Shown: positions 7,984 through 15,567 of the stretch, piece after piece | Numbering within the stretch: the stretch's first letter is position 1 | Layout: each line of letters opens with the position of its first letter | Origin: Lewinellaceae bacterium | GTDB lineage: Bacteria; Bacteroidota; Bacteroidia; Chitinophagales; Saprospiraceae | DNA: 64,000 bases | Direction: 5' to 3' | NCBI GenBank assembly: GCA_020636095.1 | Contig: JACJYN010000004.1 | Span: forward strand, 682,001 to 746,000 | Position numbers and translations under genes: made by a program | Notes under the pieces: generated by a model | Told to the model about the DNA's origin: nothing | Databases searched by the model: none | Seen by the model: the letters and a program-made list of their open reading frames with translations, nothing else

Positions 7984-8400
7984 AACAAATCATAATCTCA
8001 TGAAAAATAAGACGACCTAATTCTTTTATTTTTTAACTAAACAGTTAGTTTTAAAGTTTATCGGTTTTCGAGATAGCCTGTTTTTGGGATTGCGTTCCGG
8101 CTTTTCTCCTCTGTTTCTCTTTCTGACAATACAAAGATGCAGCACTTTCCATTACCGGCAAAAGACAATAAATAGGATTTGTTGAAAAAAAAGATGATTT
8201 TTTCCTGTTCTTCCTCTGATTGAAATTTAGCAAAAGCAAAGGATACCGGTTGAAGCACCGGTGCGAAACACTAAACTCAAACAATTCATAATCAATTGCT
8301 TAAATCACCTACCTTTCTTATTAAAGGAATGTGGGACAAATACCTTTTCGCCGTTGGGTTATTTGTTGATAATAGAGTAGCATTTTTACCCAATTCGTTC
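7984..8400. other. Gene-free stretch
   Basis: About 415 bp with no supported gene. Minus-strand frames at 8051-8284 lack homology, have skewed composition and overlap one another. ACCGGT occurs twice 12 bp apart near 8247-8265, which may be chance. Nothing else seen. Confidence 0.5.
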
Positions 8401-9489
8401 TCACCAGACCTGTAATTCCATTCCTGGTAGTATCAGGTTGTCGTTCAATTGGTTCAGCCCTTTGAGTACCTTAACTGTGGTATTGTACCGCCGGGCAATA
8501 CTCCAGAGAGTATCTCCTTTGGATACGATATGGAACCTGGCCTTATAAAGAGGCGGAAGGTGGGGCGCCGTAGGTTTTGGAGGCTCTTCAATTTCTATGG
8601 GCAAGCCGCCGGGTTCAAAAGAGTTGCTTTTTTCATCATTCAGCAATTTGGCCAGAATGTCATACACAACATCCAGGGACTGAATTTTACAGGAATCGGC
8701 CAATCTGGCGGTGAAGCTTCTTTCACCCATGTATACCTTTTGCCCTTTGGGAATAAAGTACCCGATGGGCAAGTCCTCGTTGTAAACCAGAAGGTCACCC
8801 ACCGGTATATAGGTCCTATATGCAATGTCATGTGCGGTTTCCCTGCCTGACGCCAGGGTAAAGGGTACATCGTCGTCTACTGTAAAAACAGGAGAGGAGG
8901 CGCTCCACTCAGGCAGTTCATCCGGAATTGTCTCGAGCAGGTCATACTCGAATAGCCGATACTTTCTGATCAGGCTGATCAACCGTTTTGCGTAGGCCGT
9001 ATCCGTGGCATATCCGGCCTGTTGGAGCCCTATCGCCCAGCCCTTGTAATTCGTAAGCGCGAGTTCAAAAAGGGAGCCGTAACGGTGGGCTTTCCCCGGG
9101 GATGCAATAATGGCAGAATGATCTTCAAAGCTGTCTTCCGGGGTAGGGTAGGAGCGGAAACAAGATTCTTTCAGGTGGCCATTCGGATCATAATCGTCAT
9201 CTCTTTTATAATAGACAAAGCCGCTCCATCCGTCACCACACTTGATTCCGAAGTGGTTATTTGCTTTTCTGGCTAATATACTTCGCCCGGCTCCTGATTC
9301 CAATATCCCCTGAGCAAGAGTGATACTGGCAGGAATGCGGAAACGTTTCATTTCCCGTATAGCGATGTGGTTGTATTGGTCTATATACTGCAGGTAGTGG
9401 TTCCTGGGCGGGCTTTGTCCGTTTATCAGGCAGGCAATACATAAGAACACTGCTGATAGCAGGGGGGCAGTAGGTTTAATGGGGGGCAT
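8401..9489 (-). CDS. Secreted glucosaminidase (GH73-like) with C-terminal LysM
   Basis: A 362-aa exported peptidoglycan hydrolase. The first 24 residues form a signal peptide (PPIKPTAPLLSAVFLCIACL). The FlgJ/GH73-like domain spans about residues 30-185: ASITLAQGILESGAGRS holds the catalytic Glu64, and NNHFGIKC follows. A proline-rich linker leads to a LysM domain (about 317-361, HIVSKGDTLWSIARRYN) that binds glycan. It cleaves GlcNAc-MurNAc bonds in the periplasm or at septa. The ATG at 9489 is preferred to a GTG two codons upstream. A second glucosaminidase lies at 56476, without LysM. Confidence 0.9.
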   Translation of the reverse strand: MPPIKPTAPLLSAVFLCIACLINGQSPPRNHYLQYIDQYNHIAIREMKRFRIPASITLAQGILESGAGRSILARKANNHFGIKCGDGWSGFVYYKRDDDYDPNGHLKESCFRSYPTPEDSFEDHSAIIASPGKAHRYGSLFELALTNYKGWAIGLQQAGYATDTAYAKRLISLIRKYRLFEYDLLETIPDELPEWSASSPVFTVDDDVPFTLASGRETAHDIAYRTYIPVGDLLVYNEDLPIGYFIPKGQKVYMGERSFTARLADSCKIQSLDVVYDILAKLLNDEKSNSFEPGGLPIEIEEPPKPTAPHLPPLYKARFHIVSKGDTLWSIARRYNTTVKVLKGLNQLNDNLILPGMELQVW

Positions 9490-9655
9490 TGTCACTAGTA
9501 TTTTAATCCATCAACTAACAACTTACTCGGATAACATTTAACTTGATATATAAATTCCATGAATGAGTAAAAAAAGGGGGCCCAAGGCGCTCGTAACCGG
9601 GGCCTCATCCGTAAACCTGGAACCTACTGGGATTATGAAAACTACGAGACCCTAG

Positions 9656-9844
9656 TGGTGGCTGGTACCCGACGGCCGCACCGACGTGCCGAAGGATGCT
9701 TATGCTACGGCAGGCAACCGGGGACAGTATGTCATCGTCGTGCCTTCTCATGAGTTGGTCATCGTCCGCCGCGGGCTGGATTACGGTAGGCAGGGGTTTG
9801 ATCGGTGGGATTTGGTGCGGGAGGTGTTGAGGGCGTGGGAGTAG
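9656..9844 (+). pseudogene. C-terminal remnant of a serine hydrolase (beta-lactamase family)
   Basis: Translated from 9656 the frame gives WWLVPDGRTDVPKDAYATAG, continues GNRGQYVIVVPSHELVIVRR, then GLDYGRQGFDRWDLVREVLR, and stops at 9842-9844. This is the C-terminal end of COG1680 serine hydrolases (class C beta-lactamase/penicillin-binding fold), whose GQ-hydrophobic-P-hydrophobic VIVR strand is conserved. An in-frame TAG sits at 9653 and there is no start codon or N-terminal catalytic domain, so about 62 codons survive of a gene normally 350-500 codons long. It is a decayed fragment. Confidence 0.75.
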
Positions 9845-9883
9845 GGTAGGGCGGGTAGTTTTTTAGGAAATAACGCAAAAAAA

Positions 9884-9916
9884 AAAGGGCCGCTGCGTAT
9901 TCGCAGCAACCCTTTT
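9884..9916 (-). terminator. Terminator of the tRNA-Val/tRNA-Pro transcript
   Basis: GCTGCG (9892-9897) pairs with CGCAGC (9902-9907), extended after a 2-nt bulge on each side by GGG/CCC and A-run/T-run pairing. On the minus strand it ends in a run of ten T. It lies 10 bp past the 3' end of tRNA-Pro. Confidence 0.8.
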
Positions 9917-9924
9917 TTAATTCA

Positions 9925-9999
<75 letters not shown>

Positions 10000-10004
10000 C
10001 CTCC

Positions 10005-10065
10005 GATCGCCCTAGCTTCACGCGAAGGCGATCCATATCCGCCTAAGCTTTACGCGAAGGCGGAT
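10005..10065. repeat. Two consecutive 7-bp-stem hairpins between the tRNAs
   Basis: GATCGCC (10005-10011) pairs with GGCGATC (10027-10033), and ATCCGCC (10037-10043) pairs with GGCGGAT (10059-10065). Both loops are 15 nt and similar (CTAGCTTCACGCGAA and TAAGCTTTACGCGAA), so the two are diverged direct copies of one hairpin unit. Possibly a dispersed palindromic repeat or a tRNA-processing spacer. Confidence 0.7.
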
Positions 10066-10083
10066 CTCATTTAATAAAAACGG

Positions 10084-10158
10084 TGGTCATTACTGGATTC
10101 GAACCAGTGACCTCTGCTCTGTCAAAGCAGCGCTCTAAACCAACTGAGCTAAATGACC
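10084..10158 (-). tRNA. tRNA-Val(GAC)
   Basis: A 75-nt cloverleaf on the minus strand. The acceptor stem GGTCATT pairs with AATGACC, followed by A73. Anticodon stem CTGCT/AGCAG around TTGACAG gives anticodon GAC (Val). T-arm ACTGG-TTCGAAT-CCAGT is perfect. CCA is not encoded. First gene of the tRNA-Val/tRNA-Pro unit. Confidence 0.95.
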
Positions 10159-10195
10159 TGAAATCAAATTACTCTGCCCTTTTGCAAAGCGAGTG

Positions 10196-10203
10196 CAAAG
10201 ATA
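10196..10203 (-). promoter_or_regulatory. -7 element for the tRNA unit
   Basis: The minus strand reads TATCTTTG, a perfect TAnnTTTG, 37 bp before the tRNA-Val 5' end. No matching -33 TTTG is seen. Confidence 0.4.
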
Positions 10204-10326
10204 ATAAAATCCTCATTTTTTCACACCCCTCCGGGCACTTTTTTATATCGGTTACAGGTAAAGCTGTTGAAAGGCTTATTTTGTTTGAACACACTCTAAA
10301 CCGCTTCTTAAAAAAACCTGAAAAAG

Positions 10327-10347
10327 TTACCAACAATTTGTTGGTAA
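10327..10347. promoter_or_regulatory. Operator-like perfect inverted repeat upstream of nrdJ
   Basis: TTACCAACAA (10327-10336) and TTGTTGGTAA (10338-10347) are perfect 10-bp inverted repeats separated by one T, 95 bp before the ribonucleotide reductase start. It suits a dimeric repressor site or a short hairpin. I do not see a recognisable cobalamin riboswitch in the 280-bp region. Confidence 0.5.
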
Positions 10348-10441
10348 TTATTTACGGGCGGGCCCTGAAAAAACCATTTGAGGCCCTTAATTTGGGCGGC
10401 TCTAACAAATACAACGTAGATCAAACAAACATATAATACAC

Positions 10442-13400
10442 ATGGAAACACCGTCCGTTCGGAAAATGAAGCCTGACAACCCCACCAGGACTTACAGTTA
10501 TGAGGAAGCATTGAAGGGAGCCGTCGAGTATTTTGACGGCGATGAATTGGCCGCCAGCGTGTGGGTCAACAAATATGCCCTAAAAGACTCTTACGGTAAT
10601 ATCTACGAGCGTACACCCGACGATATGCACCATCGCATCGCCCGGGAAATCGCCCGCATAGAACAAAAATACCCGAATCCGGCCAGCGAAGAGGAGATTT
10701 ACCAGGTGCTGAAAAAGTTTCAGTACATCGTGCCCCAGGGCAGCCCCATGGCGGGCATCGGCAACAACTTTCAGGTTTCTTCCCTGTCCAATTGCTTCGT
10801 GATCGGCAGCGGCGCCGATTCCTACGGCGGCATCGCCAAGGCGGATGAAGAACAGGTGCAGCTGATGAAACGCCGCGGTGGAGTAGGGCAGGACCTTTCC
10901 CACCTGCGGCCCAAGGGCACTCCCGTAATGAACAGCGCATTGACTTCCACGGGTATTGTGCCTTTCATGGAACGCTATTCCAACTCCACCCGCGAAGTGG
11001 CGCAGGACGGCCGCCGCGGCGCCCTCATGCTGACCGTCTCCATCAAACACCCGGACGCAGAAGGCTTCATCGACGCGAAACTGGAAAAGGGAAAAGTGAC
11101 CGGCGCCAACGTCTCGGTGCGCATCGACGACGAATTTATGAAAGCGGCCATGGCCGGCAAGCCTTATACACAGCAGTTTCCCATCGACGCCAAAGAGCCC
11201 AAATTCAAAAAGGAAGTCGATGCGGCCAAGATCTGGAATAAGATCATCCACAACGCCTGGAAATCGGCCGAACCCGGCGTGCTCTTCTGGGATACCATCA
11301 TTCGGGAATCGGTTCCGGATTGTTATGCGGACCTGGGCTATAAGACTATTTCAACAAATCCATGTTTGACTGGCGAAACACTAGTTGCCGTAGCGGACGG
11401 AAGAGGGCAAGTGCCCATCCGGCAATTGGCGGAGGAAGGCCGCGATGTTCCGGTCTACTGCTTGAATGATAAAGGCCGGTTGGACATACAGCTTATGCGC
11501 AACCCTCGTATTAGCGGATATAGAAAGAAGGTATTCAAAGTTACCCTGGATGACGGCTCGACTATACGCACCACTTCCAACCACAGGTTCCGGCTAAAGA
11601 ATGGCGCCTATCAGGAAGTAAAAGACCTTAAGCAGGGCGATAGCCTTATGATCCTGACTAAATTCCGGGGGCCGGTGGTTAATGAAGAGGGTAGGAAACA
11701 GACTGATTATTGGTGGTTTAATGATGGTAGATTCCAGTCTACGAAGTCGGAACACCGTATGATCACTGAGTTTTATCAGGGCAGAAAGATTAGGCGAGGT
11801 GAAGTGGTCCATCATATTGATTACGATAGCCTGAACAATCGCCCTGATAATCTTGAGATTATGGATGTTAAAGCTCACAACGCTTTACATAAGGTAGATA
11901 TGCTGGGTTCCCAAAATCCAATTTTCAAAATCAAGGCTGACCCAAGGTTGGTTAGAACTATGTTGAAGGCAAAAAGTCAAGGCTACATTGCAAAGCTCGA
12001 TGGAAACACTGTAATTGTTCAGAAAGAATGCGAACACTGTCACCAACCATTTTGGACAAACTATCATCGCCGGGAGATTTCCTACTGTACTTTTGATTGC
12101 CTGAACAGCTTCCTCAATACCAATGAGACGGTTAAGGAGAAAAGGTCAAACTCCGTTAATCAGGTATTTCTTGAAAAGGCGGAACAGAACAAAACTGCTC
12201 AGTTGCAGGTATACACCCGGCTAAAGTATCAGCTGCAACGCGACCCCCTGATGAAAGAATGGGAAGAGGAATGTAAGGAAATGGGCATACCGTTCCGCGT
12301 TAGAACCAAACACGGTTTTGACTCCTTCCAGGAGCTTAAAACCGAGGCGGAATTCCACAACCATCGCGTGGTTTCTGTCGAATTTGATGGATACGAAGAC
12401 GTGTATAATGGTACGGTAGACAAACACCACAACTTTTTCGCTGGCGGATGGGAAGTGCAAACCAAGGATGGTAAAGCCAAGCTGGTCTATCTCAACCAGA
12501 AAAATTGCGGTGAAATACCCCTTTGCCCTTATGATTCTTGCCGCCTCCTTGCCATCAACCTCTACGGTTACGTCGAAGCGCCCTTTACCGATAAGGCGCA
12601 CTTCAACTTCGAAAAATTCGGGCAGCACGTGCAACTTGCGCAACGCATGATGGACGACATCATCGACCTGGAGATCGAGAAGGTTGAACATATACTGGAC
12701 AAGATCGATAAGGACCCGGAACCGGACGAGATCAAAGCCACCGAGCGCCGCCTTTGGGAAAAGATCCACAAGGCTTGTATCAACGGGCGCCGTACCGGAG
12801 TGGGCATTACCGCCGAAGGAGATATGCTGGCCGCTCTCGGCCTGCGCTACGGCACCAATGATGCTATCGAATTCTCTGTGAAGGTGCATCAGGCGCTGGC
12901 TATCAATGCTTATCGTTCGTCCACCATTATGGCGGGAGAACGCGGCGCCTTTCCCATTTATGACTCAGAACGGGAAAAAAACAACCCCTTCATCAATCGC
13001 TTGCGGGAAGCCGACCCGGCCCTGTACGAGGAGATGCTGGCCAAGGGCCGCCGCAATATCGCTCTGCTGACGATCGCTCCGACTGGTACGACCAGCCTGA
13101 TGACGCAGACTACCTCCGGCATCGAGCCGGCCTTCCTGATCAGTTACAAGCGCCGCCGCAAGGTGAACCCAAATGATAAGGACGCTAATGTGACTTTTAT
13201 CGACGAGGTGGGCGACCATTGGGAGGAGTATTATGTTTTCCACCACAAGTTCATCACCTGGCTGGAGGCCAATGGCTATGATGTGGACAAAGTCACCCGC
13301 ATGGCTGCCGAAGAACTCCGGCCCATCATCGAGCAATCGCCTTATCACCGGGCCACCGCCAATGATGTGGACTGGTTGCAAAAGGTGAAAATGCAGGGCG

Positions 13401-14152
13401 CTATTCAAAAGTGGGTGGACCACTCCATCAGCGTGACGGTGAACGTGCCGGAAGAAACTTCCGAAGAGATGGTTAGAAAGATCTACCAAACGGCCTGGGA
13501 GGAAGGCTGTAAGGGGTGCACCATTTATAGGGATGGATCCCGCTCTGGTGTGCTGGTCTCCGACTCCGGCAATAAGGGCAAGCCGGAAGCCCAGTTCCAG
13601 GAAACCATGCCGCCCAAGCGCCCCCAAGTGCTCGAAGCGGCCGTGGTTCGCTTCAAGAACAATGCGGAAGACTGGATTGCCGTGATCGGCCTGTATGATA
13701 AACGCCCCTACGAGGTCTTTACCGGCCGGGCGGAGGATATGTTTAAATTCCCCGATTACGTAACCTCCGGCTGGGTCATTAAAGCTAAAGACGAAGAAGG
13801 GCATAACCGCTACGACCTTCAGTTTCTCGATAAGGAGGGCTACCGGATTACCATCGAAGGGCTTTCCCGGTCCTTTAATAAAGAGTACTGGAACTACGCC
13901 AAACTCATCTCCGGAGTGCTCCGCCACGGTATGCCCATCGCCTATGTGGTCGATATGGTAGAAGGCCTGAACGTGCCCGAAGACTATATCAATACCTGGA
14001 AGAATGGCGTCTGCCGGGCCCTCAAGCAGTTCGTTCCGGATGGCACCAAGGCGGCCACCGGCAACTGCCCCGGCTGCGGCGACCCGGAAGGGCTGCTCTA
14101 CAAGGAGGGATGTTTGATGTGTAAGAGTTGCGGGTATTCGGAGTGTGGGTAA
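10442..14152 (+). CDS. nrdJ: Adenosylcobalamin-dependent ribonucleotide reductase (class II) with intein
   Basis: A 1236-codon reading frame. Removing residues 308-688 (intein) leaves an 855-aa class II reductase that makes deoxyribonucleotides with a B12-derived radical, with or without oxygen. Extein landmarks are an early ATP-cone-free N-terminus, IGNNFQVSSLSNCFV with a redox Cys, KRRGGVGQDLS, the NPCGEIPL motif holding the thiyl-radical cysteine, TIAPTGTTSLMTQTTSGIEP, and a C-terminal Cys cluster (NCPGCG, then CLMCKSCGYSECG) that binds zinc or recycles disulfides. The intein interrupts exactly before the NPC cysteine. No separate class I or III genes are in the window. Preceded by the operator-like palindrome at 10327. 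Confidence 0.95.
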   Translation: METPSVRKMKPDNPTRTYSYEEALKGAVEYFDGDELAASVWVNKYALKDSYGNIYERTPDDMHHRIAREIARIEQKYPNPASEEEIYQVLKKFQYIVPQGSPMAGIGNNFQVSSLSNCFVIGSGADSYGGIAKADEEQVQLMKRRGGVGQDLSHLRPKGTPVMNSALTSTGIVPFMERYSNSTREVAQDGRRGALMLTVSIKHPDAEGFIDAKLEKGKVTGANVSVRIDDEFMKAAMAGKPYTQQFPIDAKEPKFKKEVDAAKIWNKIIHNAWKSAEPGVLFWDTIIRESVPDCYADLGYKTISTNPCLTGETLVAVADGRGQVPIRQLAEEGRDVPVYCLNDKGRLDIQLMRNPRISGYRKKVFKVTLDDGSTIRTTSNHRFRLKNGAYQEVKDLKQGDSLMILTKFRGPVVNEEGRKQTDYWWFNDGRFQSTKSEHRMITEFYQGRKIRRGEVVHHIDYDSLNNRPDNLEIMDVKAHNALHKVDMLGSQNPIFKIKADPRLVRTMLKAKSQGYIAKLDGNTVIVQKECEHCHQPFWTNYHRREISYCTFDCLNSFLNTNETVKEKRSNSVNQVFLEKAEQNKTAQLQVYTRLKYQLQRDPLMKEWEEECKEMGIPFRVRTKHGFDSFQELKTEAEFHNHRVVSVEFDGYEDVYNGTVDKHHNFFAGGWEVQTKDGKAKLVYLNQKNCGEIPLCPYDSCRLLAINLYGYVEAPFTDKAHFNFEKFGQHVQLAQRMMDDIIDLEIEKVEHILDKIDKDPEPDEIKATERRLWEKIHKACINGRRTGVGITAEGDMLAALGLRYGTNDAIEFSVKVHQALAINAYRSSTIMAGERGAFPIYDSEREKNNPFINRLREADPALYEEMLAKGRRNIALLTIAPTGTTSLMTQTTSGIEPAFLISYKRRRKVNPNDKDANVTFIDEVGDHWEEYYVFHHKFITWLEANGYDVDKVTRMAAEELRPIIEQSPYHRATANDVDWLQKVKMQGAIQKWVDHSISVTVNVPEETSEEMVRKIYQTAWEEGCKGCTIYRDGSRSGVLVSDSGNKGKPEAQFQETMPPKRPQVLEAAVVRFKNNAEDWIAVIGLYDKRPYEVFTGRAEDMFKFPDYVTSGWVIKAKDEEGHNRYDLQFLDKEGYRITIEGLSRSFNKEYWNYAKLISGVLRHGMPIAYVVDMVEGLNVPEDYINTWKNGVCRALKQFVPDGTKAATGNCPGCGDPEGLLYKEGCLMCKSCGYSECG
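11363..12505 (+). mobile_element. Intein with HNH endonuclease inside nrdJ (381 aa)
   Basis: Encoded in frame as residues 308-688. Block A is CLTGETLVAVADG with Cys1. Block B contains TLDDGSTIRTTSNHRFRLKN with the TxxH motif. An HNH endonuclease core follows (GEVVHHIDYDSLNNRPDNLE, then AHNALHK), then a CxxC...CxxxC zinc-like cluster (CEHCHQPF and YCTFDC). Block F is VYNGTVDKHHNFFAGG and the C-terminus ends LNQKN before Cys+1 of the extein. The penultimate residue is Lys, not the usual His, and there are about ten extra residues between blocks F and G. The insertion point is the reductase catalytic cysteine. Confidence 0.9.
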
Positions 14153-14157
14153 ATTCG

Positions 14158-14226
14158 AAGTCGGAAGTGGGAAGTGGGAACGGTGAATAGCGAACGGCGA
14201 ATTCCGACTTTGTATTTCCCACTTCC
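14158..14226. repeat. Interleaved inverted repeats between convergent genes
   Basis: AAGTCGGAA (14158-14166) matches TTCCGACTT (14202-14210), and GGAAGTGGGAA (14170-14180, also at 14163-14173) matches TTCCCACTTCC (14216-14226). The arms alternate A-B-A'-B'. It fills the gap between the ends of nrdJ and the SDR gene and may end both transcripts. Composition resembles 57435-57565. Confidence 0.65.
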
Positions 14227-14994
14227 CTAAATCGTATACCCCCCATCCGCCGTAAACACCGCCCCGGTGCAATACCCGCCGGCTTCCGAGGCCAGGAACA
14301 GCGCCAGCCCGGCGATTTCTTCCACCGTTCCCACCCGTGGGATAGGCAGTTGGCTGATCATATATTGCATCACCTTCTCATTGCTCCACAGGGCCTCGCT
14401 GAATTTCGTCTTGATCAGCCCCGGGCAAATGGCGTTGGCACGTATGCCATGGCGCCCCCACTCTTTAGCCAGCACCTTAGTCAGGGAAATCAGAGCGGCT
14501 TTGCTGACACTGTAGATGCCCAGCTTGTTCTCGGGCGACAGGCCGCCGATGCTGCTGATATTGATGATGGAGCCGCCGCCTCGCCGCTGCATTTCCGGCA
14601 ACGCCAGTTTGCATAGTTCAAAAGGGCCCTTGAGGTTGACGTCCATGATCTTGTCATACGCCCAGGGTTCGGTATTTTCCACGGGCCCGAATACGGGATT
14701 GGCTGCGGCGTTGTTGACCACGATATCTATACCCCCGAAAGCATCTATGGTTGCCTTCGCCAGTTTCTGAAGATCCGCTCCATCGCCGGCATTAGCGGCG
14801 ACGGCCCGCGCCTGGAAACCTTTTTCCGTCAACGCATGAGCCACCTCATCCAACGCCTCCTGTTTACGGCTGGAGACGACGACCCGGGCCCCGGCTTCGG
14901 CCAGGGCATAGGCAATCCCTTTCCCGATACCTTTGCTGGCGCCGGTGATGATGGCTACTTTTCCTTCAAGTTGAAATCGATTGATAATTGACAT
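14227..14994 (-). CDS. SDR-family NAD(P)-dependent oxidoreductase
   Basis: A 255-aa short-chain dehydrogenase. Cofactor motif TGASKGIGKG is near residue 17, NNAA near 90, and the catalytic Ser with YSVSK (Tyr-x-x-x-Lys) near 145-165. The ending GAVFTADGGYTI is typical of classical SDRs resembling FabG or gluconate dehydrogenases. The substrate is not known. The ATG at 14994 (MSIINRFQLEGKVAII) is preferred to one nine codons upstream because family members start just before the Rossmann strand. The ferredoxin gene and a terminator lie upstream, so it is likely transcribed alone. Confidence 0.9.
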   Translation of the reverse strand: MSIINRFQLEGKVAIITGASKGIGKGIAYALAEAGARVVVSSRKQEALDEVAHALTEKGFQARAVAANAGDGADLQKLAKATIDAFGGIDIVVNNAAANPVFGPVENTEPWAYDKIMDVNLKGPFELCKLALPEMQRRGGGSIINISSIGGLSPENKLGIYSVSKAALISLTKVLAKEWGRHGIRANAICPGLIKTKFSEALWSNEKVMQYMISQLPIPRVGTVEEIAGLALFLASEAGGYCTGAVFTADGGYTI

Positions 14995-15011
14995 GGAGGC
15001 GCAGGTATTAA

Positions 15012-15047
15012 AAAAGCTCACCGGAAGAATAACTACGGTGAGCTTTT
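15012..15047 (-). terminator. Terminator of the ferredoxin gene
   Basis: AAAAGCTCACCG (15012-15023) and CGGTGAGCTTTT (15036-15047) form a perfect 12-bp stem with a 12-nt loop; on the minus strand it runs into further T residues. It sits 22 bp after the ferredoxin stop. Confidence 0.85.
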
Positions 15048-15069
15048 GTATGAAATGTGAACAGCTTTT

Positions 15070-15417
15070 TCAGAGGTGCAGGCGCTCTTTCCGGGCTAAT
15101 AATTGCGTTTCGGTCTCTTCCCGTTCCGGGTCGGGAACGCAGCAATCTACCGGGCACACCGCAGCGCATTGCGGTTCTTCGTGGAACCCCACGCATTCGG
15201 TGCACTTATCCGGGACGATATAATAAAGGTCTTCGGAAATGGGCTTATGCTGGGCGTCAACATCGGTCACCGTACCGTCTTCCAGCACGTAGGCGCCGGT
15301 TACATCGGCGCCGTCCGAAATGGCCCATTCCACACCGCCCTCATAGATGGCGTTATTGGGGCATTCGGGCTCACAAGCTCCGCAGTTGATGCATTCTTCA
15401 GTGATCATTATTGCCAT
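15070..15417 (-). CDS. 2[4Fe-4S] ferredoxin
   Basis: A 115-aa cytosolic electron carrier with two 4Fe-4S sites. The first is CINCGACEPECP (Cys-x2-Cys-x2-Cys-x3-Cys-Pro) near residues 9-20; the second is CTECVGFHEEPQCAAVCP, in which the spacing after the second Cys is long (x8), as in Chromatium/Allochromatium-type ferredoxins. The C-terminal tail is charged (PEREETETQLLARKERL). It has a near-ideal promoter and its own terminator, so it is a monocistronic gene. The partner enzyme, for example pyruvate:ferredoxin oxidoreductase, is not in the window. Confidence 0.93.
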   Translation of the reverse strand: MAIMITEECINCGACEPECPNNAIYEGGVEWAISDGADVTGAYVLEDGTVTDVDAQHKPISEDLYYIVPDKCTECVGFHEEPQCAAVCPVDCCVPDPEREETETQLLARKERLHL

Positions 15418-15473
15418 AGGTGGTCCTTTTTGTTTGTTAACAGGTTGGGAGCAGATTGGTTCTTTCCCGTCGG

Positions 15474-15504
15474 CAAAAATAAACCTTACGGCAGAATATC
15501 CAAA
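15474..15504 (-). promoter_or_regulatory. Consensus Bacteroidota promoter for the ferredoxin gene
   Basis: On the minus strand TTTG (15501-15504), a 19-nt spacer and TATTTTTG (15474-15481) match TTTG-N19-TAnnTTTG at every defined base. Transcription would start near 15467 with a 50-nt leader. Confidence 0.75.
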
Positions 15505-15567
15505 ACAGAGTAGTTTTTGATTTTGGGGGAGTGTTCAATGGGTTCCCCGGGTAGCTTCCCGCCACAC

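Noticed and set aside
8051..8284. Overlapping 66-77-codon minus-strand frames
   Set aside because: Low-complexity, no recognisable family and no support for translation.
10159..10441. Cobalamin riboswitch before the B12-dependent reductase
   Set aside because: I could not find the conserved B12-box or the multi-stem core; only a short palindrome is evident.
12965..14272. Long open frame (435 codons) on the minus strand inside nrdJ
   Set aside because: It is the antisense shadow of a GC-rich coding region; the plus-strand frame has full class II reductase motifs.
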